Positions 54,016 through 63,066 of a DNA stretch of 64,000 nucleotides are shown piece after piece; position 1 is the first letter of the stretch; the number at the start of each line of letters is the position of its first letter. Origin of the DNA: Saprospiraceae bacterium (GTDB taxonomy: Bacteria; Bacteroidota; Bacteroidia; Chitinophagales; Saprospiraceae); assembly GCA_022841345.1 (NCBI GenBank), contig JALHRR010000014.1:39134-103133 (forward strand). Reading direction: 5' to 3'. The position numbers and the translations under genes are program-made. The notes below the pieces were generated by a model, which was given only the letters and a program-made list of their open reading frames with translations, was not told the DNA's origin and did no database searches.

Positions 54016-55377
54016 TTAAAGAACATGTTGAATTAAGTCGTATTTTGAAATGATATGGTATTTGCCCGTTGCGTCTTTCGTAATTACAGCAGGTATTTCA
54101 CGGGAAATGAATTTATTCAGCGATCGACACAGGGTCTCCGGAGTGACTTCAGGAAATGGCTCACCCATGATCTGGGATACCGGTTCAGTCAGAGCGCCTT
54201 TTGATGGATTGAGAATATATTCCAGCAAGACTGACTCAGAAAGTGAGCCTATAATTTCTTCACCTTTCATGACGGGGAGCTGAGATAAATCCAGCTCTTT
54301 CATTAGATCCAATGCCTTATGAATGGTTTCATTGGATTGAATAGAGACCAGCTCATCCTTGCTTTTCATTTGAATCAAATCTTTGACTTTCAGATCTTTC
54401 TCAAGGAATCCCCGCTCGCGCATCCATTCATCATTGTAGATTTTGCCTACATAACGGCTTCCATGGTCATGTAAAATGACGACAACCACATCCCCTTCTT
54501 TAAACATATCTTTCATTTGCAGCATACCTGCTACTGCTGTTCCGGCGGAATACCCCATAAGTAGTCCTTCTTCTCTGGCGAGTCTTCTTGCTACCAATGC
54601 ACCATCCTTATCTGTGACTTTTGTAAAATAGTCTATTGTCTTGAAATCAACGTTGGCAGGGATGATGTCTTCTCCTACACCTTCAGTGATGTATGGATAT
54701 ATTTCAGACTCATCAAATTCACCGGTTTCATGATATTTTTTGAGAACTGAACCATACACGTCTACACCCAGAATTTTAATGTTTGGATTTTGTTCCTTCA
54801 GGTATCTCCCTGTTCCGGAAATTGTACCACCGGTTCCAACAGTTGCAATCAGGTGTGTAATTTTGCCATCAGTTTGCTTCCAGATTTCCGGACCTGTAGA
54901 TTCATAATGTGCTTCAGAATTGGCAAGGTTGTCATACTGATTAAACCAGTAGGAATTAGGGATTTCTTTGCTAAGTCTTTCAGCAACAGAGTAATATGAT
55001 CTTGGATCTGTTGGCTCCACATTAGTCGGGCAGACGATCACTTCGGCTCCCAGTGCCTTCAGAATATCCACTTTTTCTTTGGATTGTTTGTCGCTTGTAG
55101 TAAAGATGCATTTATAGCCTTTCACTACTCCGGCAAGGGCAAGACCCATACCCGTATTACCGGAAGTACATTCAATGATCGTTCCACCGGGCTTCAGTTT
55201 GCCATTTTTTTCGGCTTCTTCCACCATTTTCAAGGCCATTCTGTCTTTAATAGAGTGACCGGGATTATATGTTTCCATTTTGGCCAGAACAAGGGCGGGG
55301 ATACCTTTTGCCAGGCTATTTAATTTTATTAGGGGCGTGTTGCCTATGGTCTCAAGGACATTGTTAGAATACTGCAT
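54016..55377 (-). CDS. Cystathionine beta-synthase-type PLP enzyme with CBS domain pair
   Basis: A 453-aa fold-type II PLP enzyme. The PLP Lys lies in NPGHSIKDRMA (about residue 44). The phosphate-binding loop region is ECTSGNTGMGLALAG, then VGTGGTISGTGRYLKEQNP and the Ser near GYSAGTAVA. Residues about 335-453 are two CBS motifs (DLIQMKSKDELVSIQSNETI..., EPVSQIMGEPFPEVTPETL). The architecture matches cystathionine beta-synthase (serine + homocysteine to cystathionine), but cysteine synthase activity is possible. In Bacteroidota this gene is commonly annotated either way. It appears monocistronic. Confidence 0.9.
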   Translation of the reverse strand: MQYSNNVLETIGNTPLIKLNSLAKGIPALVLAKMETYNPGHSIKDRMALKMVEEAEKNGKLKPGGTIIECTSGNTGMGLALAGVVKGYKCIFTTSDKQSKEKVDILKALGAEVIVCPTNVEPTDPRSYYSVAERLSKEIPNSYWFNQYDNLANSEAHYESTGPEIWKQTDGKITHLIATVGTGGTISGTGRYLKEQNPNIKILGVDVYGSVLKKYHETGEFDESEIYPYITEGVGEDIIPANVDFKTIDYFTKVTDKDGALVARRLAREEGLLMGYSAGTAVAGMLQMKDMFKEGDVVVVILHDHGSRYVGKIYNDEWMRERGFLEKDLKVKDLIQMKSKDELVSIQSNETIHKALDLMKELDLSQLPVMKGEEIIGSLSESVLLEYILNPSKGALTEPVSQIMGEPFPEVTPETLCRSLNKFISREIPAVITKDATGKYHIISKYDLIQHVL

Positions 55378-55441
55378 AATTAATTTCGATGTTCAAATTT
55401 TGCCGCAAAGGTAATCAAGTCTGAGAGACCTACATTACTTT

Positions 55442-56260
55442 TTATTGTTCAAGTACTTCAACTTTTATTTTGGCGAAGAATCTTGCATCCAATACTCCAA
55501 GACTTTTTGCAACCTCAGGAGATACGACAATAATGACTTCTTTAGGATAAGTTTTTGGTGGAATATTACCAATTACTTTGGCATACACTGTCTTTCTAAA
55601 CATAGGATTAGTGACAGCTACCACAGAATTAACAGGAGCTGTCTCATGAAGGACAAACATACCGGAACCGGGATCTGTATCTTTAAACCATATTCCAACA
55701 CCTGTCTGATCTTTAAACACCTTTTTGGATGCTCTGTATTCAAACTTTTCTTTCATAGTAGTGCCGACATAGGCAGTAGGTTCATCCAGGGGTGCCGGCT
55801 CTTCAATAATTACAGCAGAAAAGTAACCCAAAAGCAGTCTTTCTCCGATATTCAGATTAGTATTTTCTTTATGATTTAGAAGCATTAAAATTTCTTCCTT
55901 TACACCCAGATACACACGCGCAATTCTGAACATATTCTCCTGAGGCTGGACTTCGTAGTAGACAGGTGCTGAATGATCATTCAATTTCTGCTGAGTTATC
56001 TGATTTTTTGAGATAGGGATGATAATCTCTTCTTCCAAACGGAGTGTTCCTGATATGATTGTTGGATTAGCCTTCAGGAAATCATCTACTGAAATGCCGT
56101 ATTGCCTTGATACTTTGTATGGAGTTAATCCGGGCTCCACAGTTGTTTGAGTGAAAAAACCGGAACCTGAATAATAAACCAGCAACTCATTTTGAATGGA
56201 TTGTGACCATGCACTAATACTGAAGCCTATAAATAAAAATATAAACACCCTCTTTTTCAT
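55442..56260 (-). CDS. LysM-domain cell-wall protein with RlpA-like C-terminus
   Basis: A 272-aa exported protein: signal peptide ending AWSQ (residue 19). It has two LysM-like peptidoglycan-binding regions (about 45-85, GLTPYKVSRQYGISVDDFLKANP, and 100-145, QENMFRIARVYLGVKEEILMLN-like). The C-terminal half (about 175-265) resembles a double-psi beta-barrel of RlpA type (GVGIWFKDTD, FVLHETAPVNSVVAVTNP, YAKVIGNIPP), but the RlpA catalytic Asp is not obvious. It is likely a periplasmic peptidoglycan-associated protein. Confidence 0.85.
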   Translation of the reverse strand: MKKRVFIFLFIGFSISAWSQSIQNELLVYYSGSGFFTQTTVEPGLTPYKVSRQYGISVDDFLKANPTIISGTLRLEEEIIIPISKNQITQQKLNDHSAPVYYEVQPQENMFRIARVYLGVKEEILMLLNHKENTNLNIGERLLLGYFSAVIIEEPAPLDEPTAYVGTTMKEKFEYRASKKVFKDQTGVGIWFKDTDPGSGMFVLHETAPVNSVVAVTNPMFRKTVYAKVIGNIPPKTYPKEVIIVVSPEVAKSLGVLDARFFAKIKVEVLEQ

Positions 56261-56638
56261 TTCTGCAACTTAATGATATGATGCAAAATTAGTAATACAT
56301 TTTGAATAATCGTAATATATTAATGTATTTTCTTTTTTGCATCATTGAAACGGAAGAGGCTGCACTCATATTGCTTTTTAACCCAATTCGGGAAAGTTCA
56401 GGCCCATTTATATTTTACTTCTGCATGCTGATTATTGAAATGTCATTTGAATTCTTGGGAATAGAGGAAATATTTCACGCTCTGCTGATTTGAATTTTGA
56501 CGCCCTTATTAAGTAAATGTTTTTTATTTCTCAAGTATTTATTCTAAACCAAAAAACCAAAAAATTGATCGCCTCGTAAATGCGCGGTAGAAGCCTTTCT
56601 GATATAAATAGATTTTGATCACACTAAACTCCTAATCA
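56261..56638. other. Divergent intergenic region
   Basis: 378 bp between the LysM protein gene (minus) and the DUF4394 protein gene (plus). AT-rich. A word GCCTCGTAAATGCG at 56574 resembles one at 49936. No supported gene; a 63-codon frame starting at TTG 56302 was rejected. Confidence 0.45.
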
Positions 56639-59600
56639 ATGAAAATAGCAAAACAATTACAATTACTATTGCTCGTGTTCTTTCTTGCCTCTTTTCAATC
56701 TTCTGATTTGTCAGCACAGAGGATGTATGGATATTCCAATGGAAATATTATTTATTTTGACGTTCAAAATCCAGCTGAGGTAACCACTGTTGGAAGTATT
56801 TCATTTTTACCCGCAAACAAAGAATTACTGGCCTGGGATTTTCGACCATTTAACGGGCAATTATTTGCTCTGGCAGGAAATAGAGAGACCGGCAGTACTC
56901 AATTACTAAGAATAAATTTAGTAACTAAATCTGCTTCCAATATTGGTCCAGGCTTTGATCTGGAATATGGTGATGGAGCGGTTAGAATGGACTTTAATCC
57001 TACCGTAGACCGAATCAGAGTGGTTACTTCTTCAGGAAAAAATTATAGAATTAATCCCATTACCGGAGCCATTCAGGCAATCGATGGTGATCTCGCATAC
57101 GCCGCATCGGACCTTAACAATGGCGTAAGTCCACGAATTGCAACAGCTGCATATACAAACAATTACATCGCTTCAACCTCCACAACATTATATAATTATG
57201 ATGCAGGTCTTAATGTTTTGGTCACTCAGTCACCTCCAAATGATGGAATATTGAATACGGTTGGTTCAAGCAATTTGTCATTTGAATCGACAGCTATCAT
57301 AGATTTGGACATTTTGTCCGGCCCTCCGGGAACTCCCAACAGAGCTTATATGGTAGCGAGTGCTGATAAGCTGGGAAATAGTCAGTTATATTCAATGAAT
57401 CTTTCAACAGGGGAAGCTACACTTATTGGAGATATAGGTTATCCCACGGCTATTGAAATGGCTACTTTTGAAATAGAACATGATGTCCCATTTAATGTAA
57501 CGGGTCAACTTGTTTATGCTCTGAATTCTGCAGGAATGGTAATTAGTTTCGACACAGACAGACCAGAGATTATTAGATCAAGCAATCCAATTACGGGGCT
57601 TCCAGCGGGTACTATGCTGGTTGGCATAGATTTCAGGCCTAACACCGGGGAACTTTGGGGTTTGGGATATGATAGAAGTAATGGAAATTCAAGATTATAT
57701 ATTCTTAACCCCGGAAATGGAGTTGCTACTCCCCAGGGTCCGGGTGTATTCAATCTTGAGCTTGGTACAGGAGCTGTGAGTTTTGATTTTAATCCGGCCG
57801 TGGATAGGATTCGGGTGATTGGTTCAAATCAAAATAACTATCGCCTCAATCCTCTGACAGGAGCTTTAGCTGCGGTGGACGGACAGATTAAATATGCAAC
57901 CGGGGATGTAAATGAAGGTGAAATTCCCGCGGTGGTTTCAGCTGCTTACACAAATAGTTTTCCGGCATCTTCTTCTACCGGGTTGTATGTATATGACGCA
58001 CTTGCTAATGTCTTTGCATTTCAAAACCCTCCTAATGATGGCATACTGAATACAATTGGAGAAAGCGGACTGAATGCTGATCCAGTAACAGCCAGCTTTG
58101 ACATGGATATTTATTTTGACGCTGAAGATCGCAGCAATACTGCTTATTTGACAGCAGAGGAAGGCGGAAATTCAGATAAATTATTTTCTGTCGATCTTGA
58201 TAACGGGCAATTGACCGAAATTGGATTTATCGGAAATGGGATTGCCATTACAAATATTGCTGTTTTTATCAACAGAGAATTTTCAGGCGGCTTATTAGGA
58301 AAGCTCGTGTATGGGATTACTGCTAACAACTATTTATTCAGTTTTGATTCAGAAAGACCTGAGACCATCAGAGATTTAAAATTATTGTCAGGCATGGAAG
58401 CGGGACAGATAGTAGCTGGTGCAGATTTCAGACCGAATACCGGAGAAATGTGGGTACTGGGTTATAATCCTGCAACGGCAAAAGCCAGATTGTACACTGC
58501 TAATCTTGCTACAGGTGTTTTGAATCCTGCAGGTTCTGCTGAATTTGATTTGGATTTGGGAGATGGTTCTGGCGTAGGTTTTGATTTTAATCCAACCGTG
58601 GATCGTATTCGGGTGGTTGCAGCAAATGGGAAAAACTTCAGACTGAATCCTTTGACAGGAGGTCTTGCTGCCAATGATTCTGATCTAAAATATGCAGATG
58701 GGGATGTCAATGAAAATGAAATTCCTGGGGTAACATCTGCTGCTTATACCAATAGTTATATTGGCAGCACTAATACCGGTTTATTCGTATTTGATGCAGC
58801 TAAAGGAAATATTGCTTTTCAAAATCCACCAAATGATGGAGTCCTGAATACAATAGGGGCTGCCGGACTCAACATTAACCAGGATATGTTGCATACAAGT
58901 ATGGATGCATATCATAATCCTTCAACAGGAACCAATACTTTTATCCTTGCAGCAAAGCCGTCAGGAAATGTATTTGATGATTTATATAATGTCAATTCAA
59001 GCACCGGAACAATCACGAGAATAGGACGAATAGGACCTGCATTATCAGTCAGGGCACTATCAGCAGTTATCGACAGAAGTGTACCTGCTGAAGTTGAAGG
59101 ACCACTTGCATATGCTCTTACTTCTAATAGTAATTTAGTCACATTTGATACAGAAAACCCTGAAATAATTAGAGTAGTGAAAGGAATTGCAGGAATAAAG
59201 GCAGGTGAAAGATTGGTTGGGATCGATTTCAGACCTGCCACGGCCCAATTGTATGGATTAGGATACAACGGAGCGGCTCAGACCGCATCCATATATAGAA
59301 TCGATACTTTATCAGGTGCTTTGACCATTGTAGGATCGGGAGACATAAGTTTGAACCTGGGGAATGGAGGAGTAGGTTTTGACTTTAATCCGGTTGTGGA
59401 TAGAATCAGGGTTGTGAGTCAAAATGGTAATAACTACAGATTACATCCTGAAACCGGTGTATTGGTGGCAACCGATGGAGCTCTTGTATATGCTGCAGGA
59501 GACCCCAATAATGGTGCAACTCCCAATATAGTCACAGGGGCATATACTCAAAGTTTCAATACTACATCTGCCACAACATTGTATAACATCGATGCTACAT

Positions 59601-60169
59601 TGAATATTTTGGCAACTCAGGTACCACCTAATGATGGTATTCTGAACACGATAGGAGGATTGGGAGTGAATGCAAATCCAGCAGATCCGACAGTGGGATT
59701 TGATATATACTATGATCTGGAGGAGAAATCAGATTATGGTTTTGTAGTATTAAATGCCGGATCTTCAAACTTTGATGACCTTTACACACTGGATTTAGCG
59801 ACAGGAACATTGTCTGAAAGCGGTAGGGTAGGACAGGGAATTGCATTAATTGATATTGCCATTGCGATTGATTCAGTGATTATTAGCTCCACGGGAGAAC
59901 TTATAGACAATAGCATGCCGGTAAGTATTATGCCAAACCCGGGCAATGATTTCTTCACCATTAGCCATGATGAAATGACAAATGGATATATTGAGGTGTC
60001 AGTTTTTGATCTGAATGGTAAGCTCGTGCTGGACTCTGGTCCACTGTTATCTGATGTGAAAGGACAGACTACTTTATCAGCAACGAACCTTAAAGCGGGT
60101 ATGTATTTTATCAAAATAAAAAATTCACAAGAGCTTATAAGGACATCGAAATGGATAAAAACAGAATAA
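56639..60169 (+). CDS. T9SS-secreted protein with four DUF4394 repeats
   Basis: A 1176-aa exported protein: signal peptide about 1-26 ending LSAQ. Four repeats of about 260 residues (about 28-280, 285-545, 550-805, 815-1080), each matching DUF4394. Shared pattern: (V/L)YALxSxxx(L/I)(I/V)xFDxxxPExI, GIDFRPxTGxLxGLGY, GxGxVxFDFNPxVDRIRVV, NYRLNPxTG, AAYTNS and NPPNDGxLNTIG. A T9SS type A sorting domain ends the protein (SIMPNPGNDFFTIS, GMYFIKIKNSQELIRTSKWI). The fold is probably beta-propeller-like. It is secreted or displayed on the surface; the ligand is unknown. A terminator follows at 60197. Confidence 0.92.
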   Translation: MKIAKQLQLLLLVFFLASFQSSDLSAQRMYGYSNGNIIYFDVQNPAEVTTVGSISFLPANKELLAWDFRPFNGQLFALAGNRETGSTQLLRINLVTKSASNIGPGFDLEYGDGAVRMDFNPTVDRIRVVTSSGKNYRINPITGAIQAIDGDLAYAASDLNNGVSPRIATAAYTNNYIASTSTTLYNYDAGLNVLVTQSPPNDGILNTVGSSNLSFESTAIIDLDILSGPPGTPNRAYMVASADKLGNSQLYSMNLSTGEATLIGDIGYPTAIEMATFEIEHDVPFNVTGQLVYALNSAGMVISFDTDRPEIIRSSNPITGLPAGTMLVGIDFRPNTGELWGLGYDRSNGNSRLYILNPGNGVATPQGPGVFNLELGTGAVSFDFNPAVDRIRVIGSNQNNYRLNPLTGALAAVDGQIKYATGDVNEGEIPAVVSAAYTNSFPASSSTGLYVYDALANVFAFQNPPNDGILNTIGESGLNADPVTASFDMDIYFDAEDRSNTAYLTAEEGGNSDKLFSVDLDNGQLTEIGFIGNGIAITNIAVFINREFSGGLLGKLVYGITANNYLFSFDSERPETIRDLKLLSGMEAGQIVAGADFRPNTGEMWVLGYNPATAKARLYTANLATGVLNPAGSAEFDLDLGDGSGVGFDFNPTVDRIRVVAANGKNFRLNPLTGGLAANDSDLKYADGDVNENEIPGVTSAAYTNSYIGSTNTGLFVFDAAKGNIAFQNPPNDGVLNTIGAAGLNINQDMLHTSMDAYHNPSTGTNTFILAAKPSGNVFDDLYNVNSSTGTITRIGRIGPALSVRALSAVIDRSVPAEVEGPLAYALTSNSNLVTFDTENPEIIRVVKGIAGIKAGERLVGIDFRPATAQLYGLGYNGAAQTASIYRIDTLSGALTIVGSGDISLNLGNGGVGFDFNPVVDRIRVVSQNGNNYRLHPETGVLVATDGALVYAAGDPNNGATPNIVTGAYTQSFNTTSATTLYNIDATLNILATQVPPNDGILNTIGGLGVNANPADPTVGFDIYYDLEEKSDYGFVVLNAGSSNFDDLYTLDLATGTLSESGRVGQGIALIDIAIAIDSVIISSTGELIDNSMPVSIMPNPGNDFFTISHDEMTNGYIEVSVFDLNGKLVLDSGPLLSDVKGQTTLSATNLKAGMYFIKIKNSQELIRTSKWIKTE

Positions 60170-60196
60170 TTTGATATATTGAATTTGAAAATATAT

Positions 60197-60221
60197 AAGG
60201 CTGTCTCAAAAAGACGGCCTT
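60197..60221 (+). terminator. Intrinsic terminator of the DUF4394 protein gene
   Basis: AAGGCTGTCT pairs with AGACGGCCTT (one wobble) around a 5-base loop, followed by TTATATTTA, 27 bp after the stop. Confidence 0.8.
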
Positions 60222-60500
60222 TTATATTTAATATTAGAATACTATTAGAATAGAATGATAATGAGCCATTGACGGCAAAATAATGTTACATATGTAATAT
60301 ATTTATCATATGATTCAATAAATTTGTATTGAATTCAGAAAAATTATATTTAAATTGCGGGCTTTAAGCAAGATGAATGCATACGTAACAAATATGATTT
60401 TTTCTCTTTCTAATGGTATTCTAAGAATGGAATTCCGGTAGTTGTCAGAAAAATGTAATTCATTTGTGTCGAATTTTAATTTATAACATATCACAAAACT
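60222..60500. other. Intergenic region upstream of the second haloperoxidase-like gene
   Basis: About 280 bp, AT-rich. No gene. It should contain the promoter; an ATTTGTG-type word near 60460 is only a weak -7 candidate. Confidence 0.4.
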
Positions 60501-61889
60501 ATGAGATCGTTGAATTTTACCCTTAAATCGTTCTTGTTTCTAGCGATGTTGAGCATCGTTGTGACATCCTGCCGAAGAGATGAAGAAGATATCAAAGTTG
60601 AAACTCGGGTTTCCGATTTTGATTCACAGGTTCCATTAGATTGGAATGATCTTTATTTGGAAATAGAGCGTTATGCTGCAGGTTACAGACCAGGTCCTGC
60701 TCCCCGTTCACTGGGTCTTATGGGCTTAGCAGTGTATGAAGCATGTGTTGCTGGAATGCCAGATCACAATTCCCTTAAAAATCGTTTCAATGGAATGAAT
60801 CTGCCTGTTGTGGAAGCAGGTGCTGAATATCACTGGCCGACTGTAGTTCATGGCGTTTATTCTACAATGATGCCTAAGTTTTTCCCCAACACTACTGCAG
60901 ATTTGACTAATAAGATGAGTGCTTTGACCAATAGATACAATGCTGAATTTGCAGCGGAAGTAAGTAGTGAAGTATTCAATCGTTCATTGAACCATGGAAA
61001 GAGCGTCGGTGATGCCATGTGGGAATACGGAGCTAAAGATCCATATGCTCACGATGCATATAAAAACCCTTTCGCTGGTTACGACTGGCAACAACATTAT
61101 GATGGTCCGGGCGACTGGGTTCCAACTACTCCTGGTCCTCCTCAGCCTATGTTTGCACATTGGGGTAAAGTTCAGACATTTGCCATTACTGAGTCCATGA
61201 AGCTTTCAAGACCTCCACTTCCTTATAGTGAATCTCCAACTTCAGCTTTTTATGCGCAAGCACTTGAAGTATACGCTCAGAACACACCTTCTCTTTCTTA
61301 TGAAGGAAAATGGATTGGTGAATTTTGGAGTGATGACTTATTGAACTTAACTTTCAGCCCTGGGCCTCGTTGGGTAGCTATTGGAAGTCAAATCATCAGA
61401 CATGAAAACTCTAATTTGGCAATAGCTATTGAAGCATATGCAAAAGTTGGAATGGCATTATCTGATGCAGCAGTTGCATGCTGGCATTCAAAATACTATT
61501 ATAATTTAGAAAGACCTGAATCATACATCCAAAGAGTAATCGACCCTTCATGGGATTGCAATCTGGACAACCCTACTAATGGTGACAAAGGCTTTACTCC
61601 TCCTTTCCCTGCTTATCCTTCAGGACACTCTACAATGGGTGGTGCAGGTGCAGAGGCATTGGCAAATATGTTTGGATATTCTTATGCCATGACTGACAAG
61701 TGTCATGAACACAGAACTGATTTCGTGGGAGTTCCCCGTTCGTTCGGTAGCTTATACGAAATGGCTCAGGAAAATGCCTGGTCAAGAGTTCCGCTTGGTG
61801 TTCACTTTGAAATGGATTGCACTGAAGGTGTCCGTCATGGAACCGTTATTGCAAGAGAGGTATGCAAACTTCCATGGAGAAAAAAATAG
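60501..61889 (+). CDS. Vanadium-dependent haloperoxidase-like (PAP2 superfamily) lipoprotein, second paralogue
   Basis: A 462-aa predicted lipoprotein (signal ends VVTSC at residue 24). It carries the same active-site triplet as the 9754-11139 protein: K-x6-RP (KYYYNLERP), P373-S-G-H376 and S428-R-x5-H435-x3-D439. The two proteins align along their full length (shared QVPLDWNDLYLEIERYAAGY-like start, GAGAEAL and MAQENAWSR-like ends) and clearly are paralogues. Activity could be haloperoxidase or phosphatase. It has its own terminator. Confidence 0.88.
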   Translation: MRSLNFTLKSFLFLAMLSIVVTSCRRDEEDIKVETRVSDFDSQVPLDWNDLYLEIERYAAGYRPGPAPRSLGLMGLAVYEACVAGMPDHNSLKNRFNGMNLPVVEAGAEYHWPTVVHGVYSTMMPKFFPNTTADLTNKMSALTNRYNAEFAAEVSSEVFNRSLNHGKSVGDAMWEYGAKDPYAHDAYKNPFAGYDWQQHYDGPGDWVPTTPGPPQPMFAHWGKVQTFAITESMKLSRPPLPYSESPTSAFYAQALEVYAQNTPSLSYEGKWIGEFWSDDLLNLTFSPGPRWVAIGSQIIRHENSNLAIAIEAYAKVGMALSDAAVACWHSKYYYNLERPESYIQRVIDPSWDCNLDNPTNGDKGFTPPFPAYPSGHSTMGGAGAEALANMFGYSYAMTDKCHEHRTDFVGVPRSFGSLYEMAQENAWSRVPLGVHFEMDCTEGVRHGTVIAREVCKLPWRKK

Positions 61890-61913
61890 TCTCCTGAATT
61901 GAAATAATATTAT

Positions 61914-61947
61914 GAGGTTGTGGATTCATTTTCACAACCTCTTTTTT
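61914..61947 (+). terminator. Intrinsic terminator of the second haloperoxidase-like gene
   Basis: GAGGTTGTG pairs perfectly with CACAACCTC around a 10-base loop, followed by six T, 24 bp after the stop. Confidence 0.9.
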
Positions 61948-61978
61948 ATGATATTTTTTTAGAATTAAATTCAGTAAA

Positions 61979-62470
61979 ATGAAGCTTTACGATCCTAAAC
62001 CACGCTTTGAGCTTGTCTTTCTTATTTTACTACTATGTGGATCATTATCATCCTGTGATTCCGGTGCTCCTGAAGAAGTTAAAGAGTATTTTGAGTCAGG
62101 AGAATTACACAGACTGTATTATGTTAAGGATGGAAAAAAAGAAGGTGAGTATATTGATTATATGAAAGATGGCTCCATCCGATCGAGATTATTCTTTGAA
62201 AACGATCTTCAATCAGGGAAAACCACTCATTATTTCAATGATGGTAAAGTAAGAGAAGTTCAATATTTTATTGATGGAAAAAGAGAACATGGTGATACCC
62301 TATTCTATCCTGATGGGAAAATTCAATTTACAACGGAGTTTAAAAACGATAAAAAACATGGCTATCTGAGGAAATGGGATGAAAATGGGGAGATATTTTT
62401 TGAAGCTAAATATGATATGGATAAATTGATTGAGGTTAATGGTGAGAATGTGGACGATGGGATTGAGTGA
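61979..62470 (+). CDS. MORN-repeat lipoprotein, YwqK-like
   Basis: A 163-aa predicted lipoprotein (signal ends LSSC at about residue 26). Residues about 35-145 hold five MORN_2-type repeats of about 22 residues (ESGELHRLYYVKDGKKEGEY, FNDGKVREVQYFIDGKREHG, YPDGKIQFTTEFKNDKKHG). Proteins of this type are annotated as 'YwqK family antitoxin', but no toxin gene is adjacent, so a structural or interaction role at the envelope is just as likely. Confidence 0.85.
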   Translation: MKLYDPKPRFELVFLILLLCGSLSSCDSGAPEEVKEYFESGELHRLYYVKDGKKEGEYIDYMKDGSIRSRLFFENDLQSGKTTHYFNDGKVREVQYFIDGKREHGDTLFYPDGKIQFTTEFKNDKKHGYLRKWDENGEIFFEAKYDMDKLIEVNGENVDDGIE

Positions 62471-62640
62471 GGGGATTGATGTGATGAGTGTGGGTATTTT
62501 GTGGCGAGTTTGGGAAGATTGAGGGTGTGGGAGGAGGGTGTTGAGTGAGAGTGCGGGTGAGATTGAGGGAGATTGATAAGATTGAAAGAGTTTGAGGGAG
62601 ATTAATAAGATTAATGAGACTGATATCCGATCATGTTGCT
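62471..62640 (+). repeat. Purine-rich low-complexity strand
   Basis: The plus strand is almost free of C and consists of GAG/GTG/GATTGA words (for example GGGAAGATTGAGGG, GAGATTGATAAGATTG). The same words recur at 63877-64000. It is not coding on inspection. Confidence 0.6.
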
Positions 62641-62657
62641 TTGACATGTTCATAAAT

Positions 62658-62694
62658 AAAAAAGGACATCTGTTTTTGGCAGCTGTCCTTTTTT
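62658..62694. terminator. Bidirectional terminator
   Basis: AAAAAAGGACA pairs with TGTCCTTTTTT around a 15-base loop, with T tracts on both strands. It ends the minus-strand lipoprotein/esterase transcript and could end the plus-strand YwqK-like transcript. Confidence 0.85.
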
Positions 62695-62721
62695 ATTTAT
62701 TAAATAGGAAGGCTAACATTT

Positions 62722-63066
62722 TTATTGAAGCGGAAACCCTTCTGCAGCCCAGCATTTCAAGGTATTGTATTCGGCATCTGTTAGAGAACCTGAAGCAGGC
62801 ATATCCTTGATGTCTATTACCCGGCGAGTGAAAGCTCCTGAAGTAGTTACCTGATTCAGGCCCTGAAAATTCTTGAAATTTCCGGGTGCTCCGTTCCCTC
62901 CGTCATGACATCCGGATAAAGTACAATTGGCGTCAATAATTTCTTTTACATTCGAATTGTAAGTGGGTATTGTGTCGCAATCAGCCGGAGAATCCTTTTG
63001 ACAGGAAACTAAACCAAGTATTATTGCCAAAAAGGCAATGGATCCAATTTTATTTTTTTTCAACAT
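62722..63066 (-). CDS. Small haem c-type lipoprotein with CX4CH motif
   Basis: A 114-aa predicted lipoprotein (signal ends GLVSC at residue 22). It has the pattern ANCTLSGCHDG (about residues 46-56), i.e. C-x4-C-H in place of the standard CxxCH haem motif, and a distal MPASG (about 90) that could give the methionine ligand of a cytochrome c. Such CX4CH domains occur in Bacteroidota lipoproteins; whether haem is bound is uncertain. Its start overlaps the stop of the esterase gene by one base, so they are coupled. Confidence 0.75.
   Translation of the reverse strand: MLKKNKIGSIAFLAIILGLVSCQKDSPADCDTIPTYNSNVKEIIDANCTLSGCHDGGNGAPGNFKNFQGLNQVTTSGAFTRRVIDIKDMPASGSLTDAEYNTLKCWAAEGFPLQ

Noticed and set aside
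56302..56493. 63-codon frame starting at TTG
   Set aside because: Non-ATG start, AT-rich hydrophobic composition, no recognisable pattern.
61979..62470. Toxin-antitoxin system based on the YwqK-like protein
   Set aside because: No adjacent small toxin-like gene; the protein is a lipoprotein, which does not fit a cytoplasmic antitoxin.
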